DNA of 64,000 nt from Clostridia bacterium (lineage in GTDB: Bacteria; Bacillota; Clostridia; Oscillospirales; Acutalibacteraceae), in NCBI GenBank assembly GCA_017409265.1, contig JAFQSY010000075.1, positions 1 through 64,000 of the forward strand, read 5' to 3'. The notes beneath the pieces are model-generated. The model searched no databases, had not been told where the DNA came from, and saw only the letters and a list, made by a program, of their open reading frames with translations. Both the position numbers and the translations under genes were made by a program. Positions within the stretch are counted from its first letter, which is position 1. Each line of letters begins with the position of its first letter. This document shows, piece after piece, positions 55,630 to 64,000 of this stretch.

Positions 55630-56775
55630 ATGGCAAACTATTTATTTACTTCCGAATCCGTAACAGGCGGCCATCCCGATAAAATCTGCGACCAGATTTC
55701 GGATGCCGTTCTTGATGCGATTCTTGCAAAAGACCCCATGGGCAGAGTTGCCTGTGAAACCTGCTGCACAACAGGCATGGTTCTCGTTATGGGTGAAATC
55801 ACAACAACTGCCGATATTGATATCCCCAAAATCGTAAGAGAGGTTGTTGACGATATCGGTTATAACAATGCCGAATACGGCTTTGACTGCAATACCTGCG
55901 CTGTTATGACAGCTCTTGACAAGCAGTCTGGCGATATTGCTATGGGCGTTGACAGACTTGGCGCAGGCGACCAGGGAATGATGTTCGGCTTTGCATGCGA
56001 CGAAACCCCAGAGCTTATGCCGCTTCCCATTTCTCTTGCACATAAGCTTTGCGCAAAGCTTACCGAAGTTCGTAAAGACGGAACTCTCGGCTATCTTCGC
56101 CCCGATGGAAAGAGTCAGGTTACTGTTGAGTATGATGAGAACAACAATCCCGTCAGAGTTGATACGGTTGTTATTTCTTCACAGCATTCTGCAGACGTTA
56201 CTCTTGAGCAGATAAGAGCAGACATTGTTGAAAAGGTAATCAAGCCCGTCATTCCCGCAGCAATGCTTGATGAGAACACAAAATATCACATTAATCCCAC
56301 AGGAAGATTTGTAACAGGCGGTCCGCAGGGTGACAGCGGTCTTACCGGCAGAAAGATTATCGTTGATACCTATGGTGGCTATGCACGCCATGGCGGCGGC
56401 GCTTTCAGCGGCAAGGATCCCACAAAGGTTGACCGTTCGGCAGCTTATGCAGCACGCTATGTTGCAAAAAATATCGTTGCCGCAGGCCTTGCAAAGAAGT
56501 GCGAGGTTGAGCTTGCATATGCAATCGGTGTTGAGCAGCCCGTTTCGGTTTTTGTTGATACCTTCGGAACAGGCAAAATTGCTGACAGCGAAATCTCTGC
56601 AATTGTTAATGAGCTTTTTGACCTCAGCCCCGCAGGAATCATAAAAACTCTTGATTTGAGAAGACCCATTTACAGACAGATTGCAGCTCTCGGACATATC
56701 GGAAGAACAGATGTTGACCTTCCATGGGAAAAGACAGACAGGGTTGAAGATATCAAAAATGCAGCAAACATCTGA
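55630..56775 (+). CDS. metK: S-adenosylmethionine synthetase
   Basis: MetK makes SAM from methionine and ATP in the cytoplasm. The 381-residue product shows [20 protein letters not shown] at the N-terminus (shown in part: [12 protein letters not shown]). It also has the [12 protein letters not shown] nucleotide/methionine motif near residue 115 and the [15 protein letters not shown]-loop-like region near 235 with [28 protein letters not shown] precedes the ATG. Expression is controlled by the SAM-I riboswitch just upstream. A GAAA-loop terminator follows. Confidence 0.98.
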   Translation: MANYLFTSESVTGGHPDKICDQISDAVLDAILAKDPMGRVACETCCTTGMVLVMGEITTTADIDIPKIVREVVDDIGYNNAEYGFDCNTCAVMTALDKQSGDIAMGVDRLGAGDQGMMFGFACDETPELMPLPISLAHKLCAKLTEVRKDGTLGYLRPDGKSQVTVEYDENNNPVRVDTVVISSQHSADVTLEQIRADIVEKVIKPVIPAAMLDENTKYHINPTGRFVTGGPQGDSGLTGRKIIVDTYGGYARHGGGAFSGKDPTKVDRSAAYAARYVAKNIVAAGLAKKCEVELAYAIGVEQPVSVFVDTFGTGKIADSEISAIVNELFDLSPAGIIKTLDLRRPIYRQIAALGHIGRTDVDLPWEKTDRVEDIKNAANI

Positions 56776-56793
56776 AAACAAACATAAAAATTA

Positions 56794-56824
56794 CGCCGTT
56801 ACCTGAAAGGGTAACGGCGATTTT
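56794..56824. terminator. Terminator between metK and the convergent transporter gene
   Basis: CGCCGTTACC (56794-56803) pairs perfectly with 56810-56819; the inner loop is GAAA closed by a T-G pair. ATTTTGTTGTTT follows. A-rich sequence on the other side allows bidirectional use. Confidence 0.75.
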
Positions 56825-56835
56825 GTTGTTTCTAA

Positions 56836-59256
56836 TTATTTTTTGCCTTTTTTAGCAGCCTTTTCAGCCTTAAGCTTTTCGGCATAAGCCTTTTCTTCGG
56901 CAGCTAAACGTTCTTTTTCTGCAATTGCATCCGCCTGTGCCTTTTCGTAGCGTGCCTTTGCTTCGTCATACATTGCTGCAATCTCATCAAATCTTGCATA
57001 GTTTTCGCTCTGTGTGAGAAGCTTCTTTGCGTTGATATAAGGCTTTGCGGCGCGGTTATAAACAGAGTTTTCGCTTGTAGCCTTTTTGATTTCGTTTTCT
57101 GTGGCTTTCTGTTCTGCCCTGATGCTCTTGACCGCTTTCATATAAAGGTCAATATCCTCTTTATCCTTGCGGTCTCTTGCATCATAAAGCTTTTTATATG
57201 TTGCTTCAAGCTCTTCTGCAAGTCTGTCTTCTTTATCAAACAGCTTTTCAAATATGCCTGCATCAAATTCCTTGATTCCACCGGGGAAATATTTTGAAGC
57301 AGCTTTTTGAGCATAAACAAAATCCTTTGCCTTTGAAATGGCGGATTTTCTGTATTCTTTTTCCTCTTGTGTGCCGCGGGGAAGAGCCTTTGCTTCAGCA
57401 AGCTCGGATTTGTCAAAGCTGTAAATTGCTTCGTAACCTGCGTTTGCGGTTTTGCGGGCTTCTTCAAGCTGCATTTTACCGTAAGGAGTGTTGAAACGGT
57501 TCATTTCGTCAATAACAAACTTTGAAATTTCAATATTCTGATTGAATTTGATGGCATCCTTATATGCCTTTTTAGCAGCCTTTTTCTCTTCTTTTGAAGA
57601 TGCTTGCTTTCTGGCGTTCTTAAGTTCTTTTATGTCCTTTGGCTGTGCATTTTCAAAATCATTTGCTTCTCTTATGATTTCTATTGCCTCGACAAGGTCT
57701 TTATCTTTGAGAATACCGTTACCGTAGTCTTCAAAAAGAGCACGGATTTTTAAAACGTTAATCATACCCTTCTGCTTGATTTCAGAAAGATCATAGAAGA
57801 AATACGGAAGGACATTCATAAATGCGCCGAGAACGGAAACTGCAATAAGAACACCGAAAATACTTATAAAAGTTTCTTTATGATAAAGAACATTATAAAC
57901 ATTTGTCGGGTCTATCAGCTCGCCTTCCTGAGCAATGATTTCGGGGAGGAGCTCATTGAGCTTTTCTTCGTTGAAACCGATTTTTTCATAAATTGCGGGA
58001 AGAACAGAGCTTGTTGCCATTGTAATAACGCTGCCGATAAGACCGACTGCAGCAAACATGCCGTCAATTCTTTCACCCGTTATGTACTGCTGATAGTCAC
58101 GTATATCGCCGTTAAGGCTGGGAGTAAGAATATGGGCGAAAGAGCCGAAAAGAGCGTTAAACCACAGGCATATCATAACAATCCATATCATAATACTCAT
58201 GTCAGCGTATTTTACTACGGGATAAATAAGTGCAATAAACAGAATGTTCATTGTATTTATTAAGATAAGGGTATTCTTTTTACCGAATTTCTTGATAGAA
58301 AGCGGTGCAAGAAGCATGCCCCAGAAAGAAGCGTTGCCGTAAATTGTGAATAAAAGAGAATATTCTCCGCTTGAGCAGGCGTGCTGATAAGAATAAAGCC
58401 AGTTAAGAATGCTTCCGTATGCGCCTTCAAGGAAGCCAAGCCAGCCGGCAAGAGAAATAACCCAAAAATACTTGTTCTTGGCAACTGCACGAAGAGCATC
58501 CAAAAACTTAATCTGAACAACGTGGGTTTTGGCCTGAACGATTTTTTCTTCTGTGTTGACATAGACTATAACGCTCAAAAGAAAACCGAGAATAAGAATT
58601 GGCGGCCATATGTATCTGTAAATCCTGATATCGTTGAGGTTATTTGTACCGATAATTGCGGTTGCAAGTAAGGGGATAACCGCATTGGTTATTGTGGGAG
58701 CAAGCGAATCGGTTACCGATTTAATCGAAGAAACATTTGCACGTTCCTGAGTGTTGGGAGAAAGAACAACGATGTAGTTGTCATAAGCATCGTAAAGAAA
58801 ATTATAGAAAAATTGGAACCCGATGTTGAAAAGAAGAACAACGGCGCATTTCATCATCTGACTGCTCATTTTTTCATAGGGCATCCAGAAATAGCCTATT
58901 GCAAGAATAATTGTCGGCAGACCCATTGTAAGAATATAAGGTCTGTATTTGCCTTTTCTGTTGCGCGCATTGTCTATTATGTATGCTCTGAACATGGTCA
59001 GAGGGAAGCTGATAATAACCGCAAGAATGTATATGAAATACATGTTCATCGGCTCAATGCCGATGGTATTTCCGACGAAAACGTTTGTTGCGGAAAGAAG
59101 AACAGCAGATATGCATGTAATTATAAATTTAACGCCTATACCGCCGCCTGCGAGAGATACAATTTCCTTAAAACTCATGTAGTTGCCGAGAGGCGGAGTT
59201 TTCCAATAGGTTCTTACTTTTGAAAATCCGTCCTTGACTTGTGAAATGAGATTCAT
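56836..59256 (-). CDS. GPH-like MFS transporter with long charged coiled-coil C-terminal tail
   Basis: The 806-residue product has about twelve membrane segments in residues 20-535. It carries a GPH-type loop motif, DNARNRKGKYRPY near residue 100, so it belongs near the sugar:cation symporters. After the last helix (VLPYFFYDLSEIKQKGM) comes an unusual tail of about 265 residues, rich in Lys, Glu and Ala. The tail reads as cytoplasmic alpha-helix/coiled coil and ends AAEEKAYAEKLKAEKAAKKGKK (shown for its composition). ATG 59256 with AGGAGG is chosen; an upstream extension to 59370 crosses the promoter. Known GPH proteins are about 450-500 residues, so the tail is the odd part. Substrate unknown; neighbours suggest a sugar. 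Confidence 0.8.
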   Translation of the reverse strand: MNLISQVKDGFSKVRTYWKTPPLGNYMSFKEIVSLAGGGIGVKFIITCISAVLLSATNVFVGNTIGIEPMNMYFIYILAVIISFPLTMFRAYIIDNARNRKGKYRPYILTMGLPTIILAIGYFWMPYEKMSSQMMKCAVVLLFNIGFQFFYNFLYDAYDNYIVVLSPNTQERANVSSIKSVTDSLAPTITNAVIPLLATAIIGTNNLNDIRIYRYIWPPILILGFLLSVIVYVNTEEKIVQAKTHVVQIKFLDALRAVAKNKYFWVISLAGWLGFLEGAYGSILNWLYSYQHACSSGEYSLLFTIYGNASFWGMLLAPLSIKKFGKKNTLILINTMNILFIALIYPVVKYADMSIMIWIVMICLWFNALFGSFAHILTPSLNGDIRDYQQYITGERIDGMFAAVGLIGSVITMATSSVLPAIYEKIGFNEEKLNELLPEIIAQEGELIDPTNVYNVLYHKETFISIFGVLIAVSVLGAFMNVLPYFFYDLSEIKQKGMINVLKIRALFEDYGNGILKDKDLVEAIEIIREANDFENAQPKDIKELKNARKQASSKEEKKAAKKAYKDAIKFNQNIEISKFVIDEMNRFNTPYGKMQLEEARKTANAGYEAIYSFDKSELAEAKALPRGTQEEKEYRKSAISKAKDFVYAQKAASKYFPGGIKEFDAGIFEKLFDKEDRLAEELEATYKKLYDARDRKDKEDIDLYMKAVKSIRAEQKATENEIKKATSENSVYNRAAKPYINAKKLLTQSENYARFDEIAAMYDEAKARYEKAQADAIAEKERLAAEEKAYAEKLKAEKAAKKGKK

Positions 59257-59286
59257 AGTCTTCCTCCTAATTGTCATATAGAAATA

Positions 59287-59315
59287 ATTATAGCAAAAGT
59301 TATAAAAAAAAGCAA
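59287..59315 (-). promoter_or_regulatory. Promoter of the large transporter gene
   Basis: On the minus strand TTGCTT (59315-59310) and TATAAT (59292-59287) are 17 bases apart, 31 bases upstream of ATG 59256. Confidence 0.6.
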
Positions 59316-59354
59316 CATAAAAGAAACATTTATGTATAAAAAAGTATTGTTCAC

Positions 59355-59383
59355 TTGACGGTTGTATCATATTTTGATATTAT
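59355..59383 (+). promoter_or_regulatory. Promoter of the FGGY kinase gene
   Basis: TTGACG (59355-59360) and TATTAT (59378-59383) are 17 bases apart. It is back to back with the divergent transporter promoter, leaving about 40 bases between the two -35 boxes. Confidence 0.65.
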
Positions 59384-59435
59384 AACAGAGTAGAAAATTG
59401 CGTTTTTCTGACTAATGAAACGGAGTGTGATAATT

Positions 59436-61025
59436 ATGGAAAAAATCAAGCTTGCAATTGAAGCGGGTCAGACCGCTCTCGGCATTGAATTTGGTTCAAC
59501 AAGAATCAAGGCTGTTCTTATCGGCAAAAACCATGAGCCTCTTGCATCGGGCAGTTTTGATTGGGAAAATACATATGATAACGGCGTATGGACTTATCCT
59601 ATTTCGCAGGTATGGGAAGGACTTCAGGGTGCATTTTCCGCTCTTAAAAAGAATGTTTCTGAAAAATACGGAGTGAAGCTTACAACAGTCGGTGCACTTG
59701 GCATCAGCGGTATGATGCACGGATATCTTGCTTTTGACAAAGACGGCAATCAGCTTGCACAGTTCAGAACATGGAGAAACACAATTACTGCAAAGGCAGC
59801 TGAAGAATTAAGCGAACTTTTTGATTTCAATATTCCGCAGCGCTGGAGCATTGCCCATCTTTATCAGTCAATTCTGAACGGTGAAGAGCATGTGAAAGAT
59901 GTTGATTTTATTGCAACTCTTGCTGCCTATGTTCATTGGAAGCTTACCGGCAAAAAGGTTATCGGCGTCGGAGAAGCCTCGGGAATGTTCCCCATTGACA
60001 GCGAAACAAATGATTACGATAAGAAAATGCTCGAGCAGTTTGACGAAAAAATTGCAGGCAAAAACTTTCCGTGGAACATTGAAGGGATTCTTCCGAAGGT
60101 TCTTGTTGCAGGCGAAAGTGCAGGCGTTCTGACCGAAGAGGGAGCACTTCTTCTTGACCCCACTGGTGAGTTTAAGGCAGGCGTTGTGCTTTGCCCGCCT
60201 GAGGGCGATGCAGGAACAGGTATGGTTGCAACAAATTCCGTTGCAGTCAGAACGGGCAATGTTTCCGCAGGCACATCAATATTCCTCATGGTTGTGCTTG
60301 AAAAAGCACTCTCAAAGCTTTATCCCGAAATTGATATGGTAACAACTCCTGCAGGTAAGCCTGTTGCGATGGTGCATTGCAACAACTGTTCGGGTGAAAT
60401 TGATGCGTGGGCAGGACTTTTTACATCTATGTGTAAAGCAATGGGTATGGATGTCAGTATTTATAAGGTGCTTGACAAGATGTTTGAGTCCGCTCTTTCG
60501 GGCGATAAAGATTGCGGCGGACTCGTTGCATATAACTATCTTTCGGGAGAGGTTATCACAGGTCTTGACAGCGGTAAGCCTATGTTCTTCAGAGGCCCCG
60601 ACAGCAAGTTCAATCTTGAAAACTTTGCAAGAGTGCAGCTTTGCTCCGCGGCGGCGACATTAAGCATCGGTATGGAAATCCTTGCAGATGAAGATGTTAA
60701 GGTTGACCGTATTCTCGGACATGGCGGATATTTCAAGGCTCCCGTTGCAGGTCAGAAGATAATGGGTGCAGCTCTTAATGCTCCCGTATCGGTTATGAAA
60801 ACGGCAGGCGAGGGTGGACCATGGGGTGTTGCTATTCTTGCAGAATACATGCTCAGTAAGGCTGACGGTGAAACACTTGACGAATACCTTGAAAACAAAG
60901 TGTTTGCAGGTCAGGATTCAACAGAAGTGACTCCCGATGCGGATGATATTGCAGGCTTCAAGGCTTTCCTTGAAAATTATAAGAAGGGCCTTGCAGCCGA
61001 AAAAGCAGCGGTTGAAGCTTTCTGA
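59436..61025 (+). CDS. FGGY family carbohydrate kinase
   Basis: The 529-residue product has the FGGY/ASKHA fold. An N-terminal phosphate-binding segment [17 protein letters not shown] begins at about residue 14, followed by [25 protein letters not shown], and a C-terminal half with [13 protein letters not shown] and [11 protein letters not shown]. Such kinases phosphorylate pentuloses, hexuloses or related sugars with ATP; xylulokinase or ribulokinase-like specificity is possible but not proven. ATG 59436 has GGAGTG nine bases away; an upstream ATG at 59415 lacks a site. It is divergent from the large transporter and upstream of a GtaA-like gene, which suggests one sugar-use locus. Confidence 0.87.
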   Translation: MEKIKLAIEAGQTALGIEFGSTRIKAVLIGKNHEPLASGSFDWENTYDNGVWTYPISQVWEGLQGAFSALKKNVSEKYGVKLTTVGALGISGMMHGYLAFDKDGNQLAQFRTWRNTITAKAAEELSELFDFNIPQRWSIAHLYQSILNGEEHVKDVDFIATLAAYVHWKLTGKKVIGVGEASGMFPIDSETNDYDKKMLEQFDEKIAGKNFPWNIEGILPKVLVAGESAGVLTEEGALLLDPTGEFKAGVVLCPPEGDAGTGMVATNSVAVRTGNVSAGTSIFLMVVLEKALSKLYPEIDMVTTPAGKPVAMVHCNNCSGEIDAWAGLFTSMCKAMGMDVSIYKVLDKMFESALSGDKDCGGLVAYNYLSGEVITGLDSGKPMFFRGPDSKFNLENFARVQLCSAAATLSIGMEILADEDVKVDRILGHGGYFKAPVAGQKIMGAALNAPVSVMKTAGEGGPWGVAILAEYMLSKADGETLDEYLENKVFAGQDSTEVTPDADDIAGFKAFLENYKKGLAAEKAAVEAF

Positions 61026-61086
61026 TAATTTTTAATCTGTTATTGAGGGTTATATCTTTTCTGTTCTGTCTGAATTGATTTAAATT

Positions 61087-61117
61087 ACCTGCGTGCTGAA
61101 AAGTGCGCAGGTTTTTA
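61087..61117 (+). terminator. Intrinsic terminator of the FGGY kinase gene
   Basis: ACCTGCGTGCT (61087-61097) pairs with 61102-61112 with two wobbles over a GAAA loop, then TTTT. Confidence 0.8.
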
Positions 61118-61127
61118 TATTTTTCTG

Positions 61128-61156
61128 TTGGTTTATTGCAGATGCTATGATATAAT
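61128..61156 (+). promoter_or_regulatory. Possible promoter of the GtaA-like gene
   Basis: TATAAT (61151-61156) is perfect; TTGGTT (61128-61133) is a weak -35 at 17 bases. It follows the kinase terminator and lies 27 bases before the start codon. Confidence 0.5.
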
Positions 61157-61182
61157 TATAAAAAACATGAGAGGATGTTATT

Positions 61183-63072
61183 ATGAAATTGAGAGCACCG
61201 TGTGTTCCGCTTATAACAATTGACCCCTATTTTTCAGTATGGTCACAGGATACCGTACTTAATGTATCACGTACTGTTCATTGGACAGGCAAAAGCAACT
61301 ACCTTCTCGGCACTGCGATTGTTGACGGAAAAGAATACACTTTCTTCGGATATCACAGGGATAAGCATAAGCTTACGCAGATTTCGCTTGAGATTGATGC
61401 GCTTTCAACAACTGCAGTTTTTGAGAATGATGAAATAATTCTGAAGGCTGTTTTTACTTCTCCCGTTATCCCTGATGATTACATGCTTTTGACAAGACCT
61501 GTCTCTTATCTTTCGGTTTCATATTCGTCGCGTGACGGAAAAGAGCATGATGTTAAAATAAATGTCAGAGCAAGCGAAGAGCTTTGCCTTGACAAAGCAT
61601 GGCAGAATGATGTTGATATTAAAGAAATCAGCATCGGCTCCGTTAAAGGTATGCAAATGGGTAATGTTGAGCAAAAGCCTCTTAATCGATGCGGTGATGA
61701 TGTAAGAATAGATTGGGGCTATTTTTATCTTGCTGTTGATTCGGAAATTGCCGAAACAAACACAGACAGAGAATGGGGTATGGACGTAGTTACTGTCAGC
61801 TCCGGAATCAAAGAGAACGAAAATCTGCTTTTCCTTTTCGCGTATGACGATATTGAAAGCATTGAGTATTTCGGCAAGCATCTTAAATCTTATTGGAACA
61901 AAGACGGTCAGACAATTCTTGAAGCAATATCGGATGCGGCTGCCGAATATGATGAAGTAATGAACCGTTGCCGTGAATTTTCTCAAAATCTTTATATTGA
62001 CGCGAAAAATGCAGGCGGAGAAAAATATGCAGAGCTGCTTTCGCTTGCATATCGTCAAGTTATCGCAGGTCATAAGCTTGCCATTGACGAAAACGGAGAG
62101 ATTCTCTACATATCAAAAGAATGCTTCTCCAACGGCTGTGCAGCAACAGTTGATGTTTCCTATCCGTCAATCCCGATGTTCCTTATTTACAATCCTGAGC
62201 TTGTCAAGGGAATGATGCGTCCTGTTTTCCGCTATGCGAAAAGCGATACATGGATTTATGATTTTGCACCGCATGATGTGGGATGTTATCCTCTTGTTAA
62301 CGGTCAGGTTTACGGCGAGAATGCTCTTAAATGGCAGATGCCTGTCGAAGAATGCGGCAATATGCTTGTCATGGCAACAAATGTTTCTCTTGCAGAAGGC
62401 TCTGCAGAGTTTGCAAAAGAAAATCTTGATCTTCTTAATGCTTGGTGCGACTATCTTATCGAATACGGAGCAGACCCCGGTCACCAGCTTTGCACAGATG
62501 ATTTTGCGGGTCATCTTGCGCACAACTGCAATCTTTCGCTCAAGGCAATCATGGGCCTTTGCGGAATGTCGATAATCGAGGATATGCTCGGCGATAAAGA
62601 AAAATCGGATTACTATCGTTCAGAAGCAGAGAAAATGGCTGATAATTGGATGAAAACCGCACTCAACAGCGACGGCACATCAAATCTTGCCTTTGACCAG
62701 CCCTATACCTATTCCATGAAATATAACATGGTTTGGGACAAGGTTTGGGGAACAAAACTTTTCACACAGGAATTTATGGACAGTGAAATTGCGGATAACA
62801 TGAAGCACTTCAATAAATACGGAATGCCGCTTGACTGCCGTGCGGATTACACAAAGTCTGATTGGCTTGTCTGGGTTGCGTCGATGTCATCTTCAAAAGA
62901 GGTTTTTGAGCAGTACATTGTACCTCTTTGGGAATCGTATAACGAAAGTGACAGCCGTGTGCCCATGACGGATTGGTATGATACAATCAGCGGCAAAACA
63001 GTATCATTCCAGCACAGAACGGTTCAAGGCGGTCTGTTTATGAGAATGCTTATGGACCAAAAAAGTAAATAA
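61183..63072 (+). CDS. GtaA-like protein (DUF4964/5127/4965/1793-type architecture)
   Basis: The 629-residue product matches the fungal glutaminase A-type architecture common in gut bacteria. The N-terminal APCVPLITIDPYFSVWS and VHWTGKSN segments are typical of the DUF4964/DUF5127 part. The central ISKECFSNGCAATVDVSYPS is present, and the C-terminal (alpha/alpha)6-like part carries DFAGHLAHNCNLSLKAIMGL. It has no signal peptide, whereas many relatives are secreted. Enzymatic activity is unproven in bacteria: glutaminase or glycoside hydrolase-like roles have been suggested by fold. AGAGGA lies eight bases before the ATG. It follows the FGGY kinase, with its own promoter. Confidence 0.75.
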   Translation: MKLRAPCVPLITIDPYFSVWSQDTVLNVSRTVHWTGKSNYLLGTAIVDGKEYTFFGYHRDKHKLTQISLEIDALSTTAVFENDEIILKAVFTSPVIPDDYMLLTRPVSYLSVSYSSRDGKEHDVKINVRASEELCLDKAWQNDVDIKEISIGSVKGMQMGNVEQKPLNRCGDDVRIDWGYFYLAVDSEIAETNTDREWGMDVVTVSSGIKENENLLFLFAYDDIESIEYFGKHLKSYWNKDGQTILEAISDAAAEYDEVMNRCREFSQNLYIDAKNAGGEKYAELLSLAYRQVIAGHKLAIDENGEILYISKECFSNGCAATVDVSYPSIPMFLIYNPELVKGMMRPVFRYAKSDTWIYDFAPHDVGCYPLVNGQVYGENALKWQMPVEECGNMLVMATNVSLAEGSAEFAKENLDLLNAWCDYLIEYGADPGHQLCTDDFAGHLAHNCNLSLKAIMGLCGMSIIEDMLGDKEKSDYYRSEAEKMADNWMKTALNSDGTSNLAFDQPYTYSMKYNMVWDKVWGTKLFTQEFMDSEIADNMKHFNKYGMPLDCRADYTKSDWLVWVASMSSSKEVFEQYIVPLWESYNESDSRVPMTDWYDTISGKTVSFQHRTVQGGLFMRMLMDQKSK

Positions 63073-63115
63073 AAAATGAGCTGATTCCTTTAGCGGGAAT
63101 CAGCTCTGATTTTTT
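63071..63115. terminator. Bidirectional terminator between the GtaA-like gene and trx
   Basis: GAGCTGATTCC (63078-63088) pairs perfectly with 63096-63106 over a seven-base loop. AAAAAA precedes it and TGATTTTTTA follows, so it works for both convergent transcripts. Confidence 0.85.
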
Positions 63116-63419
63116 ATTTCAGCAGTTCAAGAATTGAGTCCTTCGGTCTTGCACCGACTGCCTTATTTGTAATTTTTCCGTTTTTCATAACTGCCAGCAT
63201 CGGAATGCTTGAGACACCGAATGCGGCAGCAAGCTCGGGTTCCTCATCAACATTGATTTTGCCGACAAGGTACTGCGGATTTTCATTGGCGATTTCATCA
63301 ACTATCGGCGAAACCATTCGGCAGGGAACGCACCAATCTGCATAGAAATCAAGAAGAACGGTTTTTTCGCTTGATTTGACTGATTCGAAATTGTTTTTAT
63401 TTACACTTAAAACTGACAT
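63114..63419 (-). CDS. Thioredoxin with WCVPC active site
   Basis: The 101-residue product has the thioredoxin fold: LLDFYADWCVPCRMVSPIV with redox cysteines C30 and C33, VDEEPELAAAFGVSSIPML with the cis-Pro, and a Gly-containing C-terminal helix. The active site is WCVPC rather than the usual WCGPC, which would change the redox potential or partner choice. AGGA lies seven bases before the ATG. It follows the metallophosphoesterase gene by 15 bases, so the two are likely cotranscribed. A general disulfide-reducing role in the cytoplasm is expected. Confidence 0.92.
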   Translation of the reverse strand: MSVLSVNKNNFESVKSSEKTVLLDFYADWCVPCRMVSPIVDEIANENPQYLVGKINVDEEPELAAAFGVSSIPMLAVMKNGKITNKAVGARPKDSILELLK

Positions 63420-63434
63420 ATCAATATCCTTTCT

Positions 63435-64000
63435 TTACCAATAAAGGAAAACTGCGCCGATACCTGAAATTTCAGAGAGTACAAGCAGAATTTTTCCTAA
63501 AATAACCCAAAAGCCTGCATCGAGACGGTTGATAGCCATATCTTCCGCAAAGTCTGCATTTTTTAATGCAAGATCGTTAACGGTAATAACTTCCGATTTG
63601 AATTTGGAGGTGTTATCCTCATTAACTGTGATAAGTCGTCCGCCTCTTACAAACTCATTGCCGTATGCACGAAAAGCCATGCCCGGAGTGTTGATAATCA
63701 TAATATCCTTATGCTCAACCTCATAACTGTTGATATGGTCATGGCCTGCGAAAACTGCGAGAACATCGCCGTTTTCAGCCATCGCATCAAACTGACCGTA
63801 ATTATATACGCCTGGTGAAGGTGGTTCCAAAAGATGACCGTCAAAAACGCTTGTGTCGGGACAGACGATAGGATAGTTTTTGCCGTTGTATTTTTCGGTG
63901 AGGGGTGAAAGTTCAAACGGAACATCGGGGAACATAACGTCATAAACATCGGGAGGTACCATATGCTGGAATGCGAGAGAATTAATCTTTTCTCCAGCTT
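63435..64000 (-). CDS. Calcineurin-like metallophosphoesterase (5' end outside window)
   Basis: The frame is open to the right edge of the window, so the N-terminal part is missing; about 188 residues are visible. They include SLAFQHMVPPDVYD, where the His is a likely metal ligand, and the family motif FAGHDHINSY with two metal-binding His. A C-terminal hydrophobic segment (FWVILGKILLVLSEISGIGAVFLYW, quoted in part) probably spans the membrane. Metal-dependent phosphomonoester or diester hydrolysis is expected; substrate unknown. It lies upstream of thioredoxin on the same strand with a 15-base gap. Confidence 0.85.
   Translation of the reverse strand, partial: AGEKINSLAFQHMVPPDVYDVMFPDVPFELSPLTEKYNGKNYPIVCPDTSVFDGHLLEPPSPGVYNYGQFDAMAENGDVLAVFAGHDHINSYEVEHKDIMIINTPGMAFRAYGNEFVRGGRLITVNEDNTSKFKSEVITVNDLALKNADFAEDMAINRLDAGFWVILGKILLVLSEISGIGAVFLYW

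Overview
The window looks like a chromosomal segment of an endospore-lineage member of the Clostridia, most likely a gut Oscillospirales/Ruminococcaceae-type bacterium. The support is moderately AT-rich Firmicutes DNA, strong AGGAGG-type ribosome sites, several TTG starts, PolC, Spo0A and SpoIVB, HrcA/CIRCE, a SAM-I (S-box) riboswitch, and dockerin-bearing surface proteins with no LPXTG or SLH anchors visible. No rRNA, tRNA, CRISPR array, insertion sequence or prophage was seen. Family names come from motif recognition, not from a database search.

Layout. (1) 2-19738: three consecutive + strand genes for very large secreted proteins (the first cut by the window edge; the others 2313 and about 3527 residues). 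Each intact one has a signal peptide and an N-terminal beta-rich domain. This is followed by some 20 to 33 InlB-B/Listeria-Bacteroides repeats interspersed with MucBP-like units, a conserved pre-dockerin module and a C-terminal dockerin-like double calcium loop. This is the accessory and most unusual part of the window. (2) 19830-21935 (-): a GH89 alpha-N-acetylglucosaminidase without a signal peptide. (3) 22186-37490 (+): a long gene run with housekeeping functions: pyrH, frr, uppS, cdsA, dxr, rseP, ispG, polC. It continues into an acyltransferase-like protein, a zinc-ribbon membrane protein, an M20 peptidase and a glycerate kinase. (4) 37505-40311 (-): a csoR-copA copper efflux operon with a CsoR-type operator inside its promoter and a CopZ-like domain fused to the CopA C-terminus behind an internal ribosome site. 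(5) 40674-42774 (+): spoIVB-spo0A. (6) 42820-49814 (-): a small exported protein, hemW, lepA, a GPH-type symporter, a cytidylate-kinase-like protein and a membrane glycosyltransferase. (7) 50085-55385 (+): hrcA-grpE-dnaK-dnaJ under a CIRCE operator, then a HAD phosphatase. (8) 55401-56775 (+): S-box riboswitch and metK. (9) 56836-63072: a large GPH-like transporter with a charged coiled-coil tail (-), then an FGGY sugar kinase and a GtaA-like protein (+). (10) 63114-64000 (-): thioredoxin and a metallophosphoesterase cut by the window edge.

How the genes fit together. The housekeeping run covers pyrimidine nucleotide supply, ribosome recycling, undecaprenyl and phospholipid synthesis, the MEP isoprenoid pathway and replication, a grouping well known in Firmicutes. 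The GH89 enzyme, two GPH-like transporters, FGGY kinase and GtaA-like protein suggest use of imported glycans or sugars, but the substrates cannot be read from the sequence. The three giant dockerin proteins probably build or decorate a cell-surface assembly whose cohesin partners lie outside the window, or possibly in their own N-terminal domains. That last idea is inference.
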